Assembly (NCBI GenBank): GCA_050084515.1
Contig: CM114273.1
Location: 20,894,001-20,958,000, forward strand
DNA: 64,000 nucleotides
DNA from: Blasia pusilla
Lineage: Eukaryota > Marchantiophyta > Marchantiopsida > Blasiales
Direction of reading: 5' to 3'
Below the pieces are notes generated by a model. The model made no database searches, was not told where the DNA came from, and saw only the letters and a program-made list of their open reading frames with translations. The position numbers and the translations under genes were made by a program. Positions 23,401-37,493 of this stretch are shown in pieces (the first letter of the stretch is position 1; each line of letters starts with the position of its first letter).

Positions 23401-23919
23401 ACATGGGACTACAATCATATGCTCTAAATTGAACGTGTGACACTTATTCAATCAAAATATAATAAACGATTAAAATAAGGACTATGTAATTATATGTAAA
23501 AAATAATGAAACTTCTGCCTACTCGCCTGTTCACAACTGGTTGATGCAAGCGTCGATTGTCTTGAGGCCCATAAGCACAAAAATAAATAGTGTAAGATGC
23601 TTCCTCTCCTTCTTCTTCTCGTAACCTTTCTCCTATGCATTTCGATATACCTTTCCAAAAGGTAGTGGGATTTATATTGTCTCCGATACCCTCACCTATA
23701 ATGAAATCCTCGAGCCTATACCAAGGGATATATGCTGCATTATAGACATTCCACTGGAGGTCTTTTGCTGATATGTTCCCCATCGGCATGCTTGTTTGAA
23801 CCTCTGTCCTCTTCATGGCCAAAATCCTTTTTGTCAAAGCACTTTGTTGAATCATACGCCCATGGCTTCATGTGACGGGGAAGAGTCGATGTCAAGTCGA
23901 TAGGATTATTGAGGTCCAT
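20403..23919 (-). pseudogene. MULE locus C1 gene 2: Mutator-like transposase with SWIM zinc finger
   Basis: The start is MDLNNPIDLTSTLP (23,919). Exonic blocks separated by apparent introns run to 20,403. An N-terminal region contains RGCQCHFSVSE and LRCYIKERLPLGVKP. The MULE catalytic core has FLSMDSTFGTN (first Asp, about 22,720) and NAIIVDDANAEQNAL (second Asp, about 22,400). Then follow the CLWHVRHDWLKQLKRKV H-motif (about 22,160) and a region around FINYIQTYWEPKLGG. The SWIM finger is CECPWSLKGNICKHM (about 21,370-21,415). The C-terminal exon (20,993-20,403) has MASKMLREINGQIE, NNNSLKRVKSNIERWSK and a basic KPKTKKKKLG stretch. A frameshift near 23,850 and other breaks make it probably inactive. 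Transposase acts on the element's ends in the nucleus. Confidence 0.85.
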
Positions 23920-25558
23920 ACTTCCTCGCACATTCATCATCTCTAGAGTTCTGATTAGTGAGAAGTACAATAGAAAGATGGTGAAGAAATTTTTGAGAAG
24001 TAAAACTCGAGTCCCTACAGGTAGACTTAAGAAACTGAAAGTGATACAGTATAGCCGGAATGCCTTCTTCGAAGCACCATGCTATCATTAGGGAAGAACA
24101 TGATGGAAACTCTTGTGAACTTTCACACAAAAGGAGTATAAACGTTCTATCACCAACATAATGGCTATTTCCAATCTTATAAGTTCTTTATCAGCAAGCC
24201 AGGTAGCACTCATCAAGATCAACCATAAAATGAATCCAAAAAATTATTCGGCTTACAAAAGAAGTAGAGAAGAAAGCATGTCCAACAGGTTTTGGGGAAA
24301 TAGAGAAATCTGAATCAAGACATATCTCCCAATTCACCATGATACCATATATAACAAACCATACAACACAAAATCACTCAAAACAATGGATGTGCTTGTA
24401 AAATAGGATACACGGAAATGCTTGTGAAGACAGTCCGCACACTCTCATAAACTAAAGTCACTCACAAACAGATATTTTCTTCACAGCAAAGGGGTGTGAA
24501 AGTTTTGTGTCTAAAAATCTGAGTTCTGTGTGAAAAAATCCGAGTGTTTCCAATCTCAGAACTTGTTCATCCTAAAAAGGACCATGTAGTCTAAAGCTTT
24601 AACTATGTATTCACCAAAACATGACAAGTACATCATCATGCTGAGTCAAATGCATCCACTTGTAAACTTGCCTTGGATATCAATCAGCAAGCAAGCTAGA
24701 CCACAACAAGATCAACCATTCAATGAATCTAAATAATTAACTGTCTTACAAATGAAGAAGAGAAGAATGCATGTCCAAAATGAGCAAGAGAAATAGAAAA
24801 TATCAAACCAAGACACCTTCCAATTCACCCTGTTCGATGAGTAACCAACCATACAACATGTAAACATGAAAAGATAGATGCACGCCCAATGAATGGGAAT
24901 GGTAGAATGCCTTCAATAGACAATGCACGCGCTCTCATAAGTAATGCTTCTAATAATCAACAGGATTCCAATCTCAGATTTCTTTCATCCTGAAAAAAAA
25001 ACCATATTTGTAACAAGTAAGGAGGTAAATGACCATCATTCTTGATACTATGATGTTCATAAGGTAACACTCTTGTTTACTCTCCTACTGTCACAAAGAA
25101 AGGGTGAAAATACAAAAGGTAAAGAAACACAGTACAAAAATCTGCAATAGTAGACAAATACAATGCCACCTATCCTCACAAGAAGGCGTTGGAGATATCG
25201 ACTATAGTTCTATTCCTTTCCTATCCCAATCTTCCTACAATCTGAATCAAAGAATGTGGCATTTGTCCTTCGAAAATGACATTTACTAAAATATGTTTGT
25301 AATGAGAAAGAGCATTAAACACTCTTTTCCTCTATCTATTACTTCAAATGTATGCCACAAATACACTATAAAGTTTGTAGCCATGGAAAAAGCCGAGAAT
25401 TCTGCCATTTGAATCCAGAATCAACTCGCACCTAAAATGAACAAATGAACAAACCACATCATGAGCACTTATCCTTTGTGGACGTGATCTTCCCTACATG
25501 CCATAAGAGAACAACTACAAAAAAACAATGCTCTCAATACTAAAATTTGAAAGGTTAC
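23920..25558. other. Spacer between MULE C1 genes 2 and 1, with motif sites
   Basis: About 1.6 kb of AT-rich noncoding DNA containing motif sites GGAATGCCTTC (24,057) and AGAATGCCTTCAAT (24,904). It corresponds in position and length to 40,988-42,748 in locus C2. Confidence 0.5.
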
Positions 25559-27992
25559 CTATTTCAAAGGCCGCTTCCGCCCAAGTTTTGATTTGCCATA
25601 CACATTCTTCTTTTTTGCCTGTCGAGTTGGTGGTGTAATCAACATATCTTGAATAATCTCACCCTTGGACTTCCCTAGTTCTCTACACTCCTCCACTGGT
25701 GGGGATAATCTGTATGGCGAGAACTCTCTTGGGCCTCAAGTGGCTACCATCAAGAGAAGAAATGGTTTTGCCGCCATGATCTGAGTAACATTAAGTTGGG
25801 AGGCATTTGGCAAATCTCGTTGTACCTCCCCACAATCAGCAGCATCAGCAATTTGGCTCTTGGGTAGAGTAGCCCACTCATCATTTACCTCATTGAGATC
25901 TCTCAGAATTTGGCTCTCTGAAATCTGATCCATATCTTCATCTGAATGAAACCCCCCCAATGTTCATGTGACTCATCTTCAATCTGCACTACCACACTCT
26001 TCTTTCCCTTCCTCTTTTTGGGTACATATGAAGATGAAACCTTCAACAAATTCTTCCTTATAGCACAAAGATCATGGGAAGAAGGTCCCACAAGAGCTAA
26101 ACATTCAGCAGGAGAAGCACCATCATCATGAGTGTGATCCTCTTTGGATGTCTTATGACCATCCAAAGCACCACCAACCGGGGTAACAAATGTATCTTCT
26201 GCAGGGCTATGCATTATACTATGGTTTATGCTATCCACACGGCTCAGCAATGTCTCCACAATATCCACAAGGTCAACTACAATATCTCCCAACTCATCAA
26301 CAATCTCCGCATGCTCATCCTCCCCATGAAGGCTTGACCCCTGTTCCAATAGCCTCTCGGAGGTGAAATCAAATGGAAGACTCTCACTCCGTGATGACCT
26401 GATCAGATCACCACCAACCACCACCATAGGATTACCTTCCTCTATTCCTGCAACACATGAAGCTACTCCAAAACCAGCCTCATCCACTCCCGCCGAAACC
26501 AACTTCTCTCTTGACGATGCAAGAGACCCACCAACATCTTGGTCATCCACAAGTGAGCTACATTGAAAGGTTTTCCCACATGGAATAGTCTCAACAGATG
26601 GAGAGCCAATGCCAAGTTCATGACTCTGGTTTGCAAGAATGCCTTCCTCTGTTCCTGCAACACATGAAGCTACTCCAAAACCACCCTCATCCACTCCAAC
26701 TGAAACCAAGCTCTCTCTGGGCGAGGCAAGAGACTCACCAACATCTTGGTGAACAACATGTGGAAGTGCTTCCTTGGAAGAAGAGGCACCTCCCATGGAT
26801 CGAGTACGCATGCCTTTTTTCCTAGGCTCTTGCATAGATGCTGAAGCGACATTCTCATCCCCACTCTTTGTTGTAGTGCTTCGGCAAGAGACCTAGAAGC
26901 CATCTTCGATCTTCTCCTTGGGCGCAAAACTTGAAAATCACTAATATCATCATTTTCATCTCCTTGTAAAGTGGGAGATGACTTCCTAGAGCTACCTCCC
27001 ACTGCATATTCTTGAATAGTCTTCCTTGACCATTCCAACTCTACGCCCCTCTTCTCCCTTGGGACATATGCAGAAGCTCGTTTTTCACAAACTTCTTTCA
27101 TCTTCTCCACATTCCTCTTCTCCAACCATTCATTGAACTGCTGCCTAGCCATGAAATCTGCATACTTGGCTTGATCCTTCTCAAGCCAACCCATCAAGTT
27201 TTGTTTTTTCCGAGCAATCCAAGCAAGTGTTTCCTTCACTTGCTTTGATCTCTTTTCATTGAAATCAGGTGGAAGCAAACCCAATGATACTCCCTCTTTC
27301 TGCTCTATTACTCCCCAAAGTTTCTTCACCAACTCCAAATGTATGAAGTAAGTTTTTCCCCTTCCAATGAGGTCAGTAGAATCAGGCTCACTAGCTCTCT
27401 GAATGGTACCCAAGCATCCCAACACCATGACATCCATCATGACATTGCTCTCCCCACACTCTCGAACTTTCACAATACATAACGCATATTTATCTCTATC
27501 CAATATTTCGTCCCAATCTTGGATACAAAGACACTTTGGGAGATCACACTCCATTAGAGCCAACAAGGCCGGCTTCTTGAACAAGTGTGGGATGATAGGA
27601 TCCCGTTCCATGGTCAACCATGTCTTAGACCAATGCTGTCTAAATCTGTATAATTTTTCCCTCCTCATTTTCTCTAAACGCTCACTAGCATCCCCTGATT
27701 TCTTCATCAATTCTTTTTCTCTCTGTGAGTCACTAATGCTTCTTTTACAGCCCTTGACAGGGTCTTTTGGACGCCGGCCTGCATTCTCTAAAGGTACTAA
27801 GTAGCATGGGTCCAAGTTTGGGTGCTTCTTAGTCAAGTGCTGATTGCACTTGGTTTTGTTCTTTGCTGAGTAAATGCGACTACAAACCAAGCACATCCAC
27901 TTAGTTCCATCATGCAAATATCTCCAGTAGGTATTTTCCCCCAATGCAACACCACACACTACCCGGATAGAATATGATATGGAAGTAGCCAT
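25559..27992 (-). pseudogene. MULE locus C1 gene 1: zinc-finger protein with basic C-terminus
   Basis: The reading starts at MATSISYSIRVVCG (27,992). A BED/C2H2-like finger follows: WMCLVCSRIYSAKN then CNQHLTKKHP, i.e. C-x2-C ... H-x4-H at residues about 33-60. Then comes a charged helical region (RREKLYRFRQHWSKTWLTMERDP; AWIARKKQNLMGWLEKDQAKY) and DISDFQVLRPRRRSK at about residue 370. A frameshift near 26,850 leads into a long acidic, low-complexity region that begins at MRTRSMGG. The C-terminus (frameshifted near 25,740) is ELGKSKGEIIQDMLITPPTR and then a strongly basic end, KKKNVYGKSKLGRKRP. The paralogue at 42,749-45,489 conserves N-terminus, middle and C-terminus. It is a plausible DNA-binding accessory factor of the element. 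No enzyme motif was seen. Confidence 0.65.
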
Positions 27993-28166
27993 GGGAAAGA
28001 AAAAACCTGAAACACATTCAATGAGGAATCACAAATCATCACCTCACAATGACCCAAGGGGATTACACCATATTTAACCCATTGCTTGTGAGCAAGGAAC
28101 ATGGTCATTCAGTATTGGATACAATACAAGCTCCTAAAAATTACTAAAGGGAGAATTATCTTCTGT

Positions 28167-28220
28167 AGAATGCCTTCCCTAATTTACAGAATGCCTTCCA
28201 TATTTTACAGAGTGCCTTCT
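28167..28220. repeat. Three GAATGCCTTCC motif sites in 54 bp
   Basis: AGAATGCCTTCC at 28,167, AGAATGCCTTCCAT at 28,188 and AGAGTGCCTTCT at 28,209 are spaced 21 bp apart. They form a small tandem cluster 175 bp upstream of MULE C1 gene 1, where a promoter or terminal region of the element would lie. Confidence 0.85.
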
Positions 28221-29678
28221 TTTTCCACAGCTTTATACTGAAATTGACTACTAAGAATCCCATGTTAGAGGAAACAAGAGACAAATATTGATGTTTTGTG
28301 CTCATCGCAATGTAACCGGATCCACTAAATTTTTTTTTCCAAGACACCAGATGTTCATGGCATCAAGAGATGCATTGGCGGGCTAAAATTCTAGACACTT
28401 ATCTTGTATTTGAAGAACCACTCAAGGATTATAGGCACAAACACAAGCATTACAAGGATTATATTTTCTTGACCTTCTGTTTGACAAAGAGTAGGATCTA
28501 GAGACAGATCTGATCCAAACTTTTAAAACATGGAATTCCAAAATGTGATTTTCCGGAGGCGTTGTGGTGGTAGCATATACGCCAGTGGACCCACAATGCA
28601 AGGATATCATAGATCTCCAAAAAGTTAGCGTACATAAAATCATTGATTGGGGACAGTTGCCTCTGGTTTGTGGGGGTACAAAGGACATGCAGGTATGCCT
28701 TCTCTGCGCAGAAGGGTGAAGAATCCGCATCCCTTCAACCGCTGCAAAAATCTAGCCTTTTTGGGGATTTTTCTCATGTAAGTAATGGAAGCACTCTTTT
28801 CCTTCTTGAATCGGCTAAGAGTGAAAATAAGTTTGGGGCGTGCTTGTAGATATCATAGAAATTCAGCTCTATTTAGGGATATTTCTCAAGCAAGAAGTCA
28901 AAATAGTTCAGGGCGAGTGCTTCTCGAAAGAAAAGACATCCTCTCTGATTCTCATCTTGAACTGGATGCAGATATGCGACCATGGGTGGATTTGCATACT
29001 TATATTTTGGAGAGGCCACCCAAGTGCTTATCACAGGCAACCTGAATGACTTGTCGAGTGTAACAGGATTTATACAGTTCAAAAGTGGGAGGTTCTCTCT
29101 TTCAATCAACCAAGCTGTGATAGTGCTTGTGGCCATGAGCGCCTTTACAACCTCTCCAGTATGTATCTAACCTCATCCCATGGCGTGTAGATTTCGTGCA
29201 GCATGTGATTAGTTGAGTAGCTGGGCAGCAAGTTGAGGGTGCGAACTAGAGTTGCCCTTGGTTGGTAGTTGTGTGGTATTCGTGAGGAGATGGATATTGA
29301 TAAACACTCAGACAGCAAGTGGATGATGTAGCTCATTTTGGCACATAATAGAAATACAGGTTTGAAGATTGGAATCAGGTGATGAGGGCACCTATCAAGT
29401 CGAGTCCATTGTACTCAAATCTGACGTGCTTGCAACATCTCTCGTGTTCATGATATCATAAAGAAATAATTCAATTTACTTAGATAAATTGCAAATAAGT
29501 ATACTCCTTGTGAGAAACACTACAGGTAAAAGGTGAAGCGAGAAATTCTGATGATAGAATGGAGATATGGGATGCGCTGCTTCCTATCTAGTATGGAAGA
29601 GACTGGTTATTCACCTGACTACACATAGCTTGGAAAAGGCGAGAGCCGTTAGATCTTTTCAAGAGATGGATGACAGCA
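28221..29678. other. Intergenic sequence; no gene seen
   Basis: Short ORFs on both strands, none with a recognisable domain. Confidence 0.4.
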
Positions 29679-30827
29679 GATGTATCTTTAGAGTTAGTTT
29701 GTTCGTCGACATACATGCTTAGTTTTTGTGGATGCCTGGGTGTTCAGAGATGATAGATGATGTTCAGGATTGATTGGAATTTCATCCAGAACTAATGAGA
29801 AAAGGTGGCCAGACTTTGGTGTCATGCGAATACTGAAAATCTGAGGATTTCAACGAATAGGGTGTACACCACCATTGGCGAATAGAGACTCCACAACACA
29901 AGGCAGCTTCATATTTCTGCCAGATCTTGTGATCCTGAGGAAAACTTTGACTCTAGAACGTGCTAGTCATGAACTAGACGTCTTGACTAGTCGGACCTCC
30001 ATAGCTAGGCTGACCCTTCGATCAGTGACAATTTCTTTAGGTTCTTCGAATCGACCAGCGGCTGCTCCTTTATGATCATGAGATCTGAACGAGCGTGACC
30101 AGGATGACGCTTTGCGAGAATGCAATCTAACGTTGCATGAATTCCCGCAGTAATGTCGGAGAAAATTGAAGCCCCATCGGGTCTTGTACTTGTTCCAGGA
30201 GGCATGTGGCCCGGCGATCAAGTGCAGATTTCCTAAGGTCGAGCACGAGGTAAGACTCTAGCATCGAAATCATACGTTGACCTCTGTCATATTTGAGCCT
30301 GGTCTTAGACGCATTTAATCGGTAAGGGTCCACCATGGTACACCAAGAAATCCCCCTTGCTCATCTCTAGGAATCCTCGCATCATTCCGAGCTTCAAATA
30401 CAATTGGGGCATTGTTAAACCTCACTTTTCTTCATCTCCGAGAGGCAATAATTCAGTTTTCACTGGGCAAGTCCAATGGCTGTCTTGATCCCTGGAGGCA
30501 ATAGTCCAATTCAGTCACTGGGCACTAGTGCCAGGCTCCCCTTCCTTTAAAATTTGTTCCTTCTTTCTCCCCAAAGGATCTGCACACATCTGGATCTCCA
30601 CATGCTCCTGGTAAAGACGAGAGCTTTAGAAAAGCTTCTGGGCTCGATTTATTCTTCTGCTTGCCAGTGTCGAGGTTCCTTGAGATGTATCTTTAGAGTT
30701 AGTTTGTTCGTCGACATACATTCTTAGTTTTTGTGGATGCCTGGGTGTTCAGAGATGATAGATGAGGTTCAGGATTGATTGGCATTTCATCCAGAACTAA
30801 TGAGAAAAGGCGGCCAGACTTTGGTGT
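29679..30827 (+). repeat. 144-bp direct repeats flanking 861 bp (TRIM-like candidate)
   Basis: 29,679-29,822 and 30,684-30,827 are about 95% identical and lie in the same orientation, 1,005 bp apart. The repeat begins near TGTATCTTTAGAG, and the first copy ends GGTGTCA. Size and layout could fit a terminal-repeat retrotransposon in miniature, but no matching target duplication, primer-binding site or polypurine tract was seen. A local segmental duplication is equally possible. Confidence 0.5.
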
Positions 30828-31129
30828 ACGTTATTTCAGAACTGCTAGGGGACTTGATCCGAGGAGACTCCTGGACACATATTCCATGTATTTCTATTCC
30901 CCCCATCGCTCGAAGGTGGGGAAGACTACATCCATATGGATATAAGATTGCTTTACACGACTCAGAACATTTGCTTCCATTACAGCTCTGTCCAGGTCTG
31001 CGGTGTTGTACTTACCGCCAGTATCGCATTGGATTGGACACAGGACCTGGAGATCTTGGCACTCGGACAATTGTGTTGGGTGCTGGTTACATGGTGGCTA
31101 TTACATTGTAAGTGCAATTATTTGCTCCC

Positions 31130-32400
<1,271 letters not shown>

Positions 32401-32416
32401 TCTAGGTAATGTCATC

Positions 32417-33060
32417 ATGGATGGGATGGATGGGATGGGATGGGACGATTTAGATTGGGATGAGATGGTGGGATGGGTCCGACCTGGGTATCGGATATCC
32501 AACCCACAGGGCGGACATTTAGGGTCGTCGGACGGAGGGTTTCGCTCGTGTTAGAACTCGCGGGTCGGGTTGCGGGTGGGTAGGACGGGTCCTGGAGTTC
32601 CGGAGACCAGAGCCATAAAGGCTCTGATCTCTCGGAATATCGAGAGCCAAAAAAAACACTCCCCTGTAATAATGTAAATTTTATTTTATCATCTAGCGAA
32701 CTCACGTGTGACGTGTCCCATAATTATTTTTTCCCATCCCTCTCGGAAGGCCGTATACCAGTTGGAAACTGCGCAACCACAGAGTCACAGACCGCTCACG
32801 ATAGTCAGAGAACTCAGAGCACTTATTGCTCCCATCGTGTCCCCCTGTGTTGCGGGTTCTAGTGACGGGTGTCCCAAACCCCTTCCCCCCATCGGGATCG
32901 GAATTCCCCACCCGGCTACGTTTTCCTGGCAACGGTGACTCTCTCGGATGATCCGGGACGCTCATGGATATCCGCAGACGGATATCCGTGAGCAATGTGG
33001 ATGGTATGTGGATGGTAGGGTGTGGATGGTATGGATGATACATGTTCATTTTGAAATTCA
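32417..33060. repeat. GGGAT-rich region with a 14-bp-arm hairpin
   Basis: GGGATGGATGGGATGGGATG runs begin near 32,420, and related ATGGTATGTGGATGG runs lie at 32,998-33,045. In between, at 32,961-32,992, an inverted repeat has arms CTCATGGATATCCG and CGGATATCCGTGAG (one mismatch) around CAGA. This may be the remains of a nonautonomous element. Confidence 0.55.
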
Positions 33061-33079
33061 AATCTGAAAGTCCAGGTTA

Positions 33080-33530
33080 TAAAGCGGAGGACGGTGCAAT
33101 GTGGAGGACGGAGTAGCTGCGGAGGACGGTGCAGTGTGGAGGACGAAGCAGATGTGGAGGACGGTGCAGCTACTGAGGACGGAGCTAAATGGGCGGAGCT
33201 GTGACATTTGAGGACGGAGCTACAGCTGCGGAGCTGTGACATTTGAGGACGGAGCTACAGCTGCTGATTTTGTCCGTGCAGATTTTCAAACTGCTGATTT
33301 CCGTTTGGAGAGATTTACCCTCCGTTTGCAGAGATTTCCCCTCCGATGGTAGGGATTTTCCCTCGGTTTGCAGAGATTTCTGCTAGGATCGCAGAGATTT
33401 CCCCTCCGTTTGCAGAGATCTCCCCTCCGTTCCACAATTTCGCCCTTTGTTGCACAATTTTTCCCTTTGTTGCTTTAATTTGGTCTGTGTTGGAGAGATT
33501 TGCCCTCCGTTGCACAAATTTGCCCTTGGC
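33080..33530. repeat. Two adjacent minisatellites
   Basis: 33,080-33,262 consists of GGAGGACGGTGCAGTG-type units that drift into GGAGCTGTGACATTTGAGGAC units. 33,298-33,530 consists of ~21-bp units of TTTGCAGAGATTTCCCCTCCG type. The ORFs through the second array (Glu-Ile-Ser-Ala repeats) are repeat artefacts. Confidence 0.8.
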
Positions 33531-34585
33531 AGTGCTTTCGGTTCATAACGTATTAGTTTCGTTTTTCTCCGAACCTTGGAGATGAACGTGTTTATGAACA
33601 CATTCATCTCTGGAGCGTATGAAGGACTGGTTGTATGGATGAATCGCCTATCGATTTTATCGTTTGTTCTGTAGGGTTATAAGATGACACTGGCAGAGAA
33701 TTAGCGGAGGTCTGCCACACAGTTCTGTGCTTGTTTTTGTAATTCGTAGAGTTGCATTGCCAGAATGCCTTACGTTTCTTACAATTGGGCCAGATCACAC
33801 TAGTGTCCAATTGATTGTGGTTCTTTCTTAAATAGACGGGAAGTCACTTTTCATTGTCACTTTACCTATATAAGTGTGTTCGGTGGCGCATGTCGTTAAG
33901 TCATGCGTTGTGATTCAGCCTCTGGTGCTTGATTATGTATTTGGTGGGTCAGTTGGTCTCTGTAGTTACCTTCTTCTTGAAATCTCTTTATTTCCATTGA
34001 TAAGTTCAAAATATATCGTGAAGGTGTATTAGATGGGTTCTGGTGTTGCATGTGACCATATCATTCAGAGATGGCCGATTTGGAAAGTTGTGGCTCTAGA
34101 AGGCTTTCTGATTCGCTCCTTTGCCCCTTTTATTCGCATGTCACAAAAAGGTTATCTGGTCTGCAGGGTGGAGTGTGAATTGTCTTGATATCCGTTGCCC
34201 TGTTAGCTGCCACCAGGATGTTTCCCATCTCCCACGTTGGCGTCTATTGGGTCTGAGGGGATTGAAGGTAACTGAAGGGGATTCAATGGCAGTTTCTTGT
34301 GTAGATAAAATCATCCATCCACTTTTTGTCGCACTCATCGACAGTAAGTAGGTGTCTTATGAATTATACCCTGGTATCATGTGAACACCAAATGCTTATT
34401 GTTCTTAAGGTGTCATCCGTGTAGTTCCCTAAACTGAGTGGATATTGCATTTAAGAACCTGGACATGGCTGGAATACCTCCTTTGTGTCCGTTAAGACAA
34501 TCATGAAAAATATAATTTACTTAAAGAGAATCGATTGGGAATTTTCAGGATAGTCGACAAGTCTTCTTTGTACAATAGTGTTGAT
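33531..34585. other. Intergenic sequence; no gene seen
   Basis: No supportable gene. One AGAATGCCTTAC motif lies at 33,762. Confidence 0.4.
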
Positions 34586-34660
34586 TATGAAACAAAGCGA
34601 CAAGGAGGAGGAAAGGCTGCAGAATAGAAAAAATTGGTCACCAAAATGGATATCATGAAA
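34586..34660 (+). pseudogene. Acidic-protein C-terminal remnant beside MULE C2
   Basis: One frame reads KEEERLQNRKNWSPK, matching the end of the remnant at 18,135-18,189 in both DNA and protein. It lies at the outer edge of the 231-bp array, so both MULE loci have this fragment on their gene 3 side. Confidence 0.45.
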
Positions 34661-36012
34661 CTTCACAAGACTGTCGGTAGGATCGTGGTAAACAGAAAGC
34701 ATTCCATCTTCCACACACATTACACTAAAAGAAAAAAAAAATTCTATAAAATTGTAAATCCTTGTTCCATTCTTTAACCCGAAGAAATAGAAAACAGATG
34801 TAAAGCTATGAAATAAAGTGAATGCATAAGTGGATGATATGGTAAGCATTCCATCTTAGAATTAAGGACGCCGGGAAATGAGGGGAAAATTCACAAGATT
34901 ATCGGTAGGATCGTGGTAAATAGAAAGCATTCCAATATTTTTTAAAATTGTAAATCCTTGTACCATTCTTTTACGCGAAGAAATAGAGAACATATGCAAA
35001 GCTATAACATAAAGTGAATGGATAAGTGGACAATATGATAAGCATGCCATCTTATAATTAAGGACGCCGAGAAATTATGGGAAAGTTCACAAGACCGTCG
35101 GTAGGATCGTGATAAACAGAAAGCATTCCATCTTCCACAACCATTACACTGAAAGAAAAGAAAATAAAATTCTACAAAAGTAGAAATCCTTGTAGCATGC
35201 TTTTACCCGAAGAAATAGAAAACAAATGTAAAGCTATAAAATAAAGTGAAGGGATAAGTGTATGATATGGTAGGCATTCCATCTTAGAATTAAGGACGCC
35301 GGGAGATTATGGGAAAGTTCACAAGACCATCGGTAGGATCGTGTTAAACAGAAAGCATTCCATCTTCCACAAACATTAAACTGGAAGAAAATTAATTGTT
35401 TCCTACAAAATGAGAAATCCTTGTACCATCCTCTTACCCGAAGAAATAGAAAACAGATGTAAAGCTATAAAGTAAAGTGAAGGGATAAGTGGATGATATG
35501 GTAAGCATTCCATCTTAGAATTAAGGTCGCCGGGAAATTATGGGAAAGTTCACAAGACTGTCGGTAGGATCGTGGTAAAAAGAAAGCATTCCATCTTCGA
35601 CAAAACATTACACTGAAAGAAAATTAATTGTTTCCTACAAAATTAGAAATCCTTGTACCATTCTCTTACCCGAAGAAATAGAAAACAAATGTAAAGCTAT
35701 AAAGTAAAGTGAAGGGATAAGTGGATGATATGGTAAGCATTCCATCTTAGAATTAAGGTCGCCGGGAAATTATGGGAAAGTTCATAAGACTGTCGGTAGG
35801 ATCGTGGTAAACAGAAAGCATTCCATCTTCCACAAACATTGCACTCAAAGATAATAAAATTTCTCTATAACATTGGAAATCCTTGTACCATTCCTTTACC
35901 CAGAGAAATAGAAAACATATTTAAAGCTATAAAATAAAGGAATGGATAAGTGGACAATATTATAAGCATTCCATCTCAGAATTGAGGACGCCGAGAAATT
36001 ATGGGAAAACTC
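34655..36012. repeat. ~231-bp tandem array, about six units
   Basis: The CACAAG...CGGTAGGATCGTG block recurs at about 34,662, 34,891, 35,088, 35,320, 35,551 and 35,783. The period is 229-232 bp except one shortened unit. Each unit carries two inverse-orientation motif sites: AAAGCATTCCATCTT and GGTAAGCATTCCATCTTA. Apart from those sites it does not resemble the 217-bp array at 14.6-17.0 kb. It lies 570 bp beyond the 3' end of gene 3 of MULE locus C2. Confidence 0.92.
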
Positions 36013-36585
36013 CCCACGATTTTTGAATCCGGTGTGCTAGAGTTATCTTTGGAAGTGAAGTCTGTATCTCAAGTATCTTTCGAGGAAATGGAGAGTATTT
36101 TATGTATCCCCATGGAGTGGAAAGCATTTTACTCTTGCAACCTATCTTCTCAATTTATGTAAGAAAAAGAATGAGGACAGAATCCAAACATCATCTAAAA
36201 GGACACGTTGCCCCTACGTGTGAAATGAGAGTGTGTATATATTCTGTGCGTCTACTTGTTATGTGTTAGTGTCCAAGAATAGATTGATAGAACACCCTCA
36301 TAGCTCCATGAAGGGATTCATTACAGATAAAGTCAGGGAAAAGGATTCTGAAAGGATCATGTTTTTTATGAAAATATGTTCCAATATGCCCTGAGATACT
36401 TAATGCTCATACAATGAAATCATTTGTCCAAGGCCAAAATGGTGAAATAAAACACCTTTTAAAGTCAAGTAAGACAAGCTGGAATCAAAACGAGGTAGAA
36501 AATCAATTTTGAGACATTTACTCGCAATGTGAGCTCACATATTACTTGAATGAATTCATGAGTTGGGGGGATTTCTAAGTAAGCT
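36013..36585. other. Spacer between array and MULE C2 gene 3; no gene seen
   Basis: AT-rich noncoding sequence. Confidence 0.4.
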
Positions 36586-37174
36586 TTAGGGGCAGAGATC
36601 AAAGGAAAGTTGAGCACGTAGAAATTCCCAGGCACTACGGTTCTGATCTAAACATTGGAGCACCTCTCTATTTGCCACACTCAATTGAAGGAGATTGTCA
36701 TCTGTCAAGAGTGCTTGTACCTGCAACACAAACTTCTCAATGATTTGAGGTAAGCCATCGATGGTTTTTTCAGACATGGACCTTTCGAAGCCAGAGAGAA
36801 ATGCGCATAGATAGAAATCCATGCACAATCGTTTCCATAGTATTGCAAACATCTGAAATGACCTTCAACCTGGCTGATAACTCCTGTAGTTCTACAAGTG
36901 ATCCCTTGTGAGACTTAGCTGGCTTCTTTCCTGCAGGCCCCATAAAAATCTTCACAAATGCATCGTTGAAGTTTTTGTTCAAATCTGACAATGATAAGCT
37001 GGTAGTAGAAATTTTAGAGCAAGAAACACTTCCATCTCCTTCCTTCACGCGTTTTTCAGTGTCGCCATGTGATTCATGGCCTCTTTCCCCATCGTGAAGT
37101 CCTTGTGCAGGTCTGGAAGGTTGTTGGTGCTGGATCACTCCTCTGGTCCTCTTCATTGCACGATTTTTGTCCAT
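36586..37174 (-). pseudogene. MULE locus C2 gene 3: small helical protein (frameshifted)
   Basis: The start is MDKNRAMKRTRGVI at 37,174. The conserved blocks are LSLSDLNKNFNDAFVKIFM and VISDVCNTMETIV, then a frameshift near 36,800, then EKTIDGLPQIIEKFVLQV and EVLQCLDQNRSAWEFLRA before the stop at 36,586. The C1 paralogue is uninterrupted. Conservation is concentrated in the two helical blocks; the N-terminal ~70 residues vary. No known domain was recognised. Confidence 0.65.
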
Positions 37175-37493
37175 GGTGACAGATCAAAATTGAATCGTGG
37201 AGATCAAAAGAACTTCTTCACACTCGTTTCCGTTTCCCTTGATTCATAGTCGCTTCATCTCCAGTGAAGCCGAAGATTGAAAATATTCATCTGAATTGAG
37301 CCCCTATGTATCGCGATGTCCCTCTCTCAAAAATACAAATGCCTAGGGCCGGCGGAAGACCCTATGATCGATGCCATTAATATATGTGGCGCTACCCGTG
37401 GAGATCCTGTGAAGATCCGCCAATCTGGAATACCTTCCATGAATTCCAAAGCCCCAATCCTCCATATACACCGATCTCAAAACTACAACCAAA

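Noticed and set aside
26363-26566. Plus-strand ORFs over MULE gene 1
   Set aside because: Antisense shadows of the gene 1 acidic region.
29875-30336. Several 65-85-codon ORFs on both strands
   Set aside because: Overlapping frames, no domain, inside the direct-repeat-flanked segment; consistent with chance.
33315-33607. ORFs with ISANGGE-type repeats
   Set aside because: Minisatellite translation, present in several frames.
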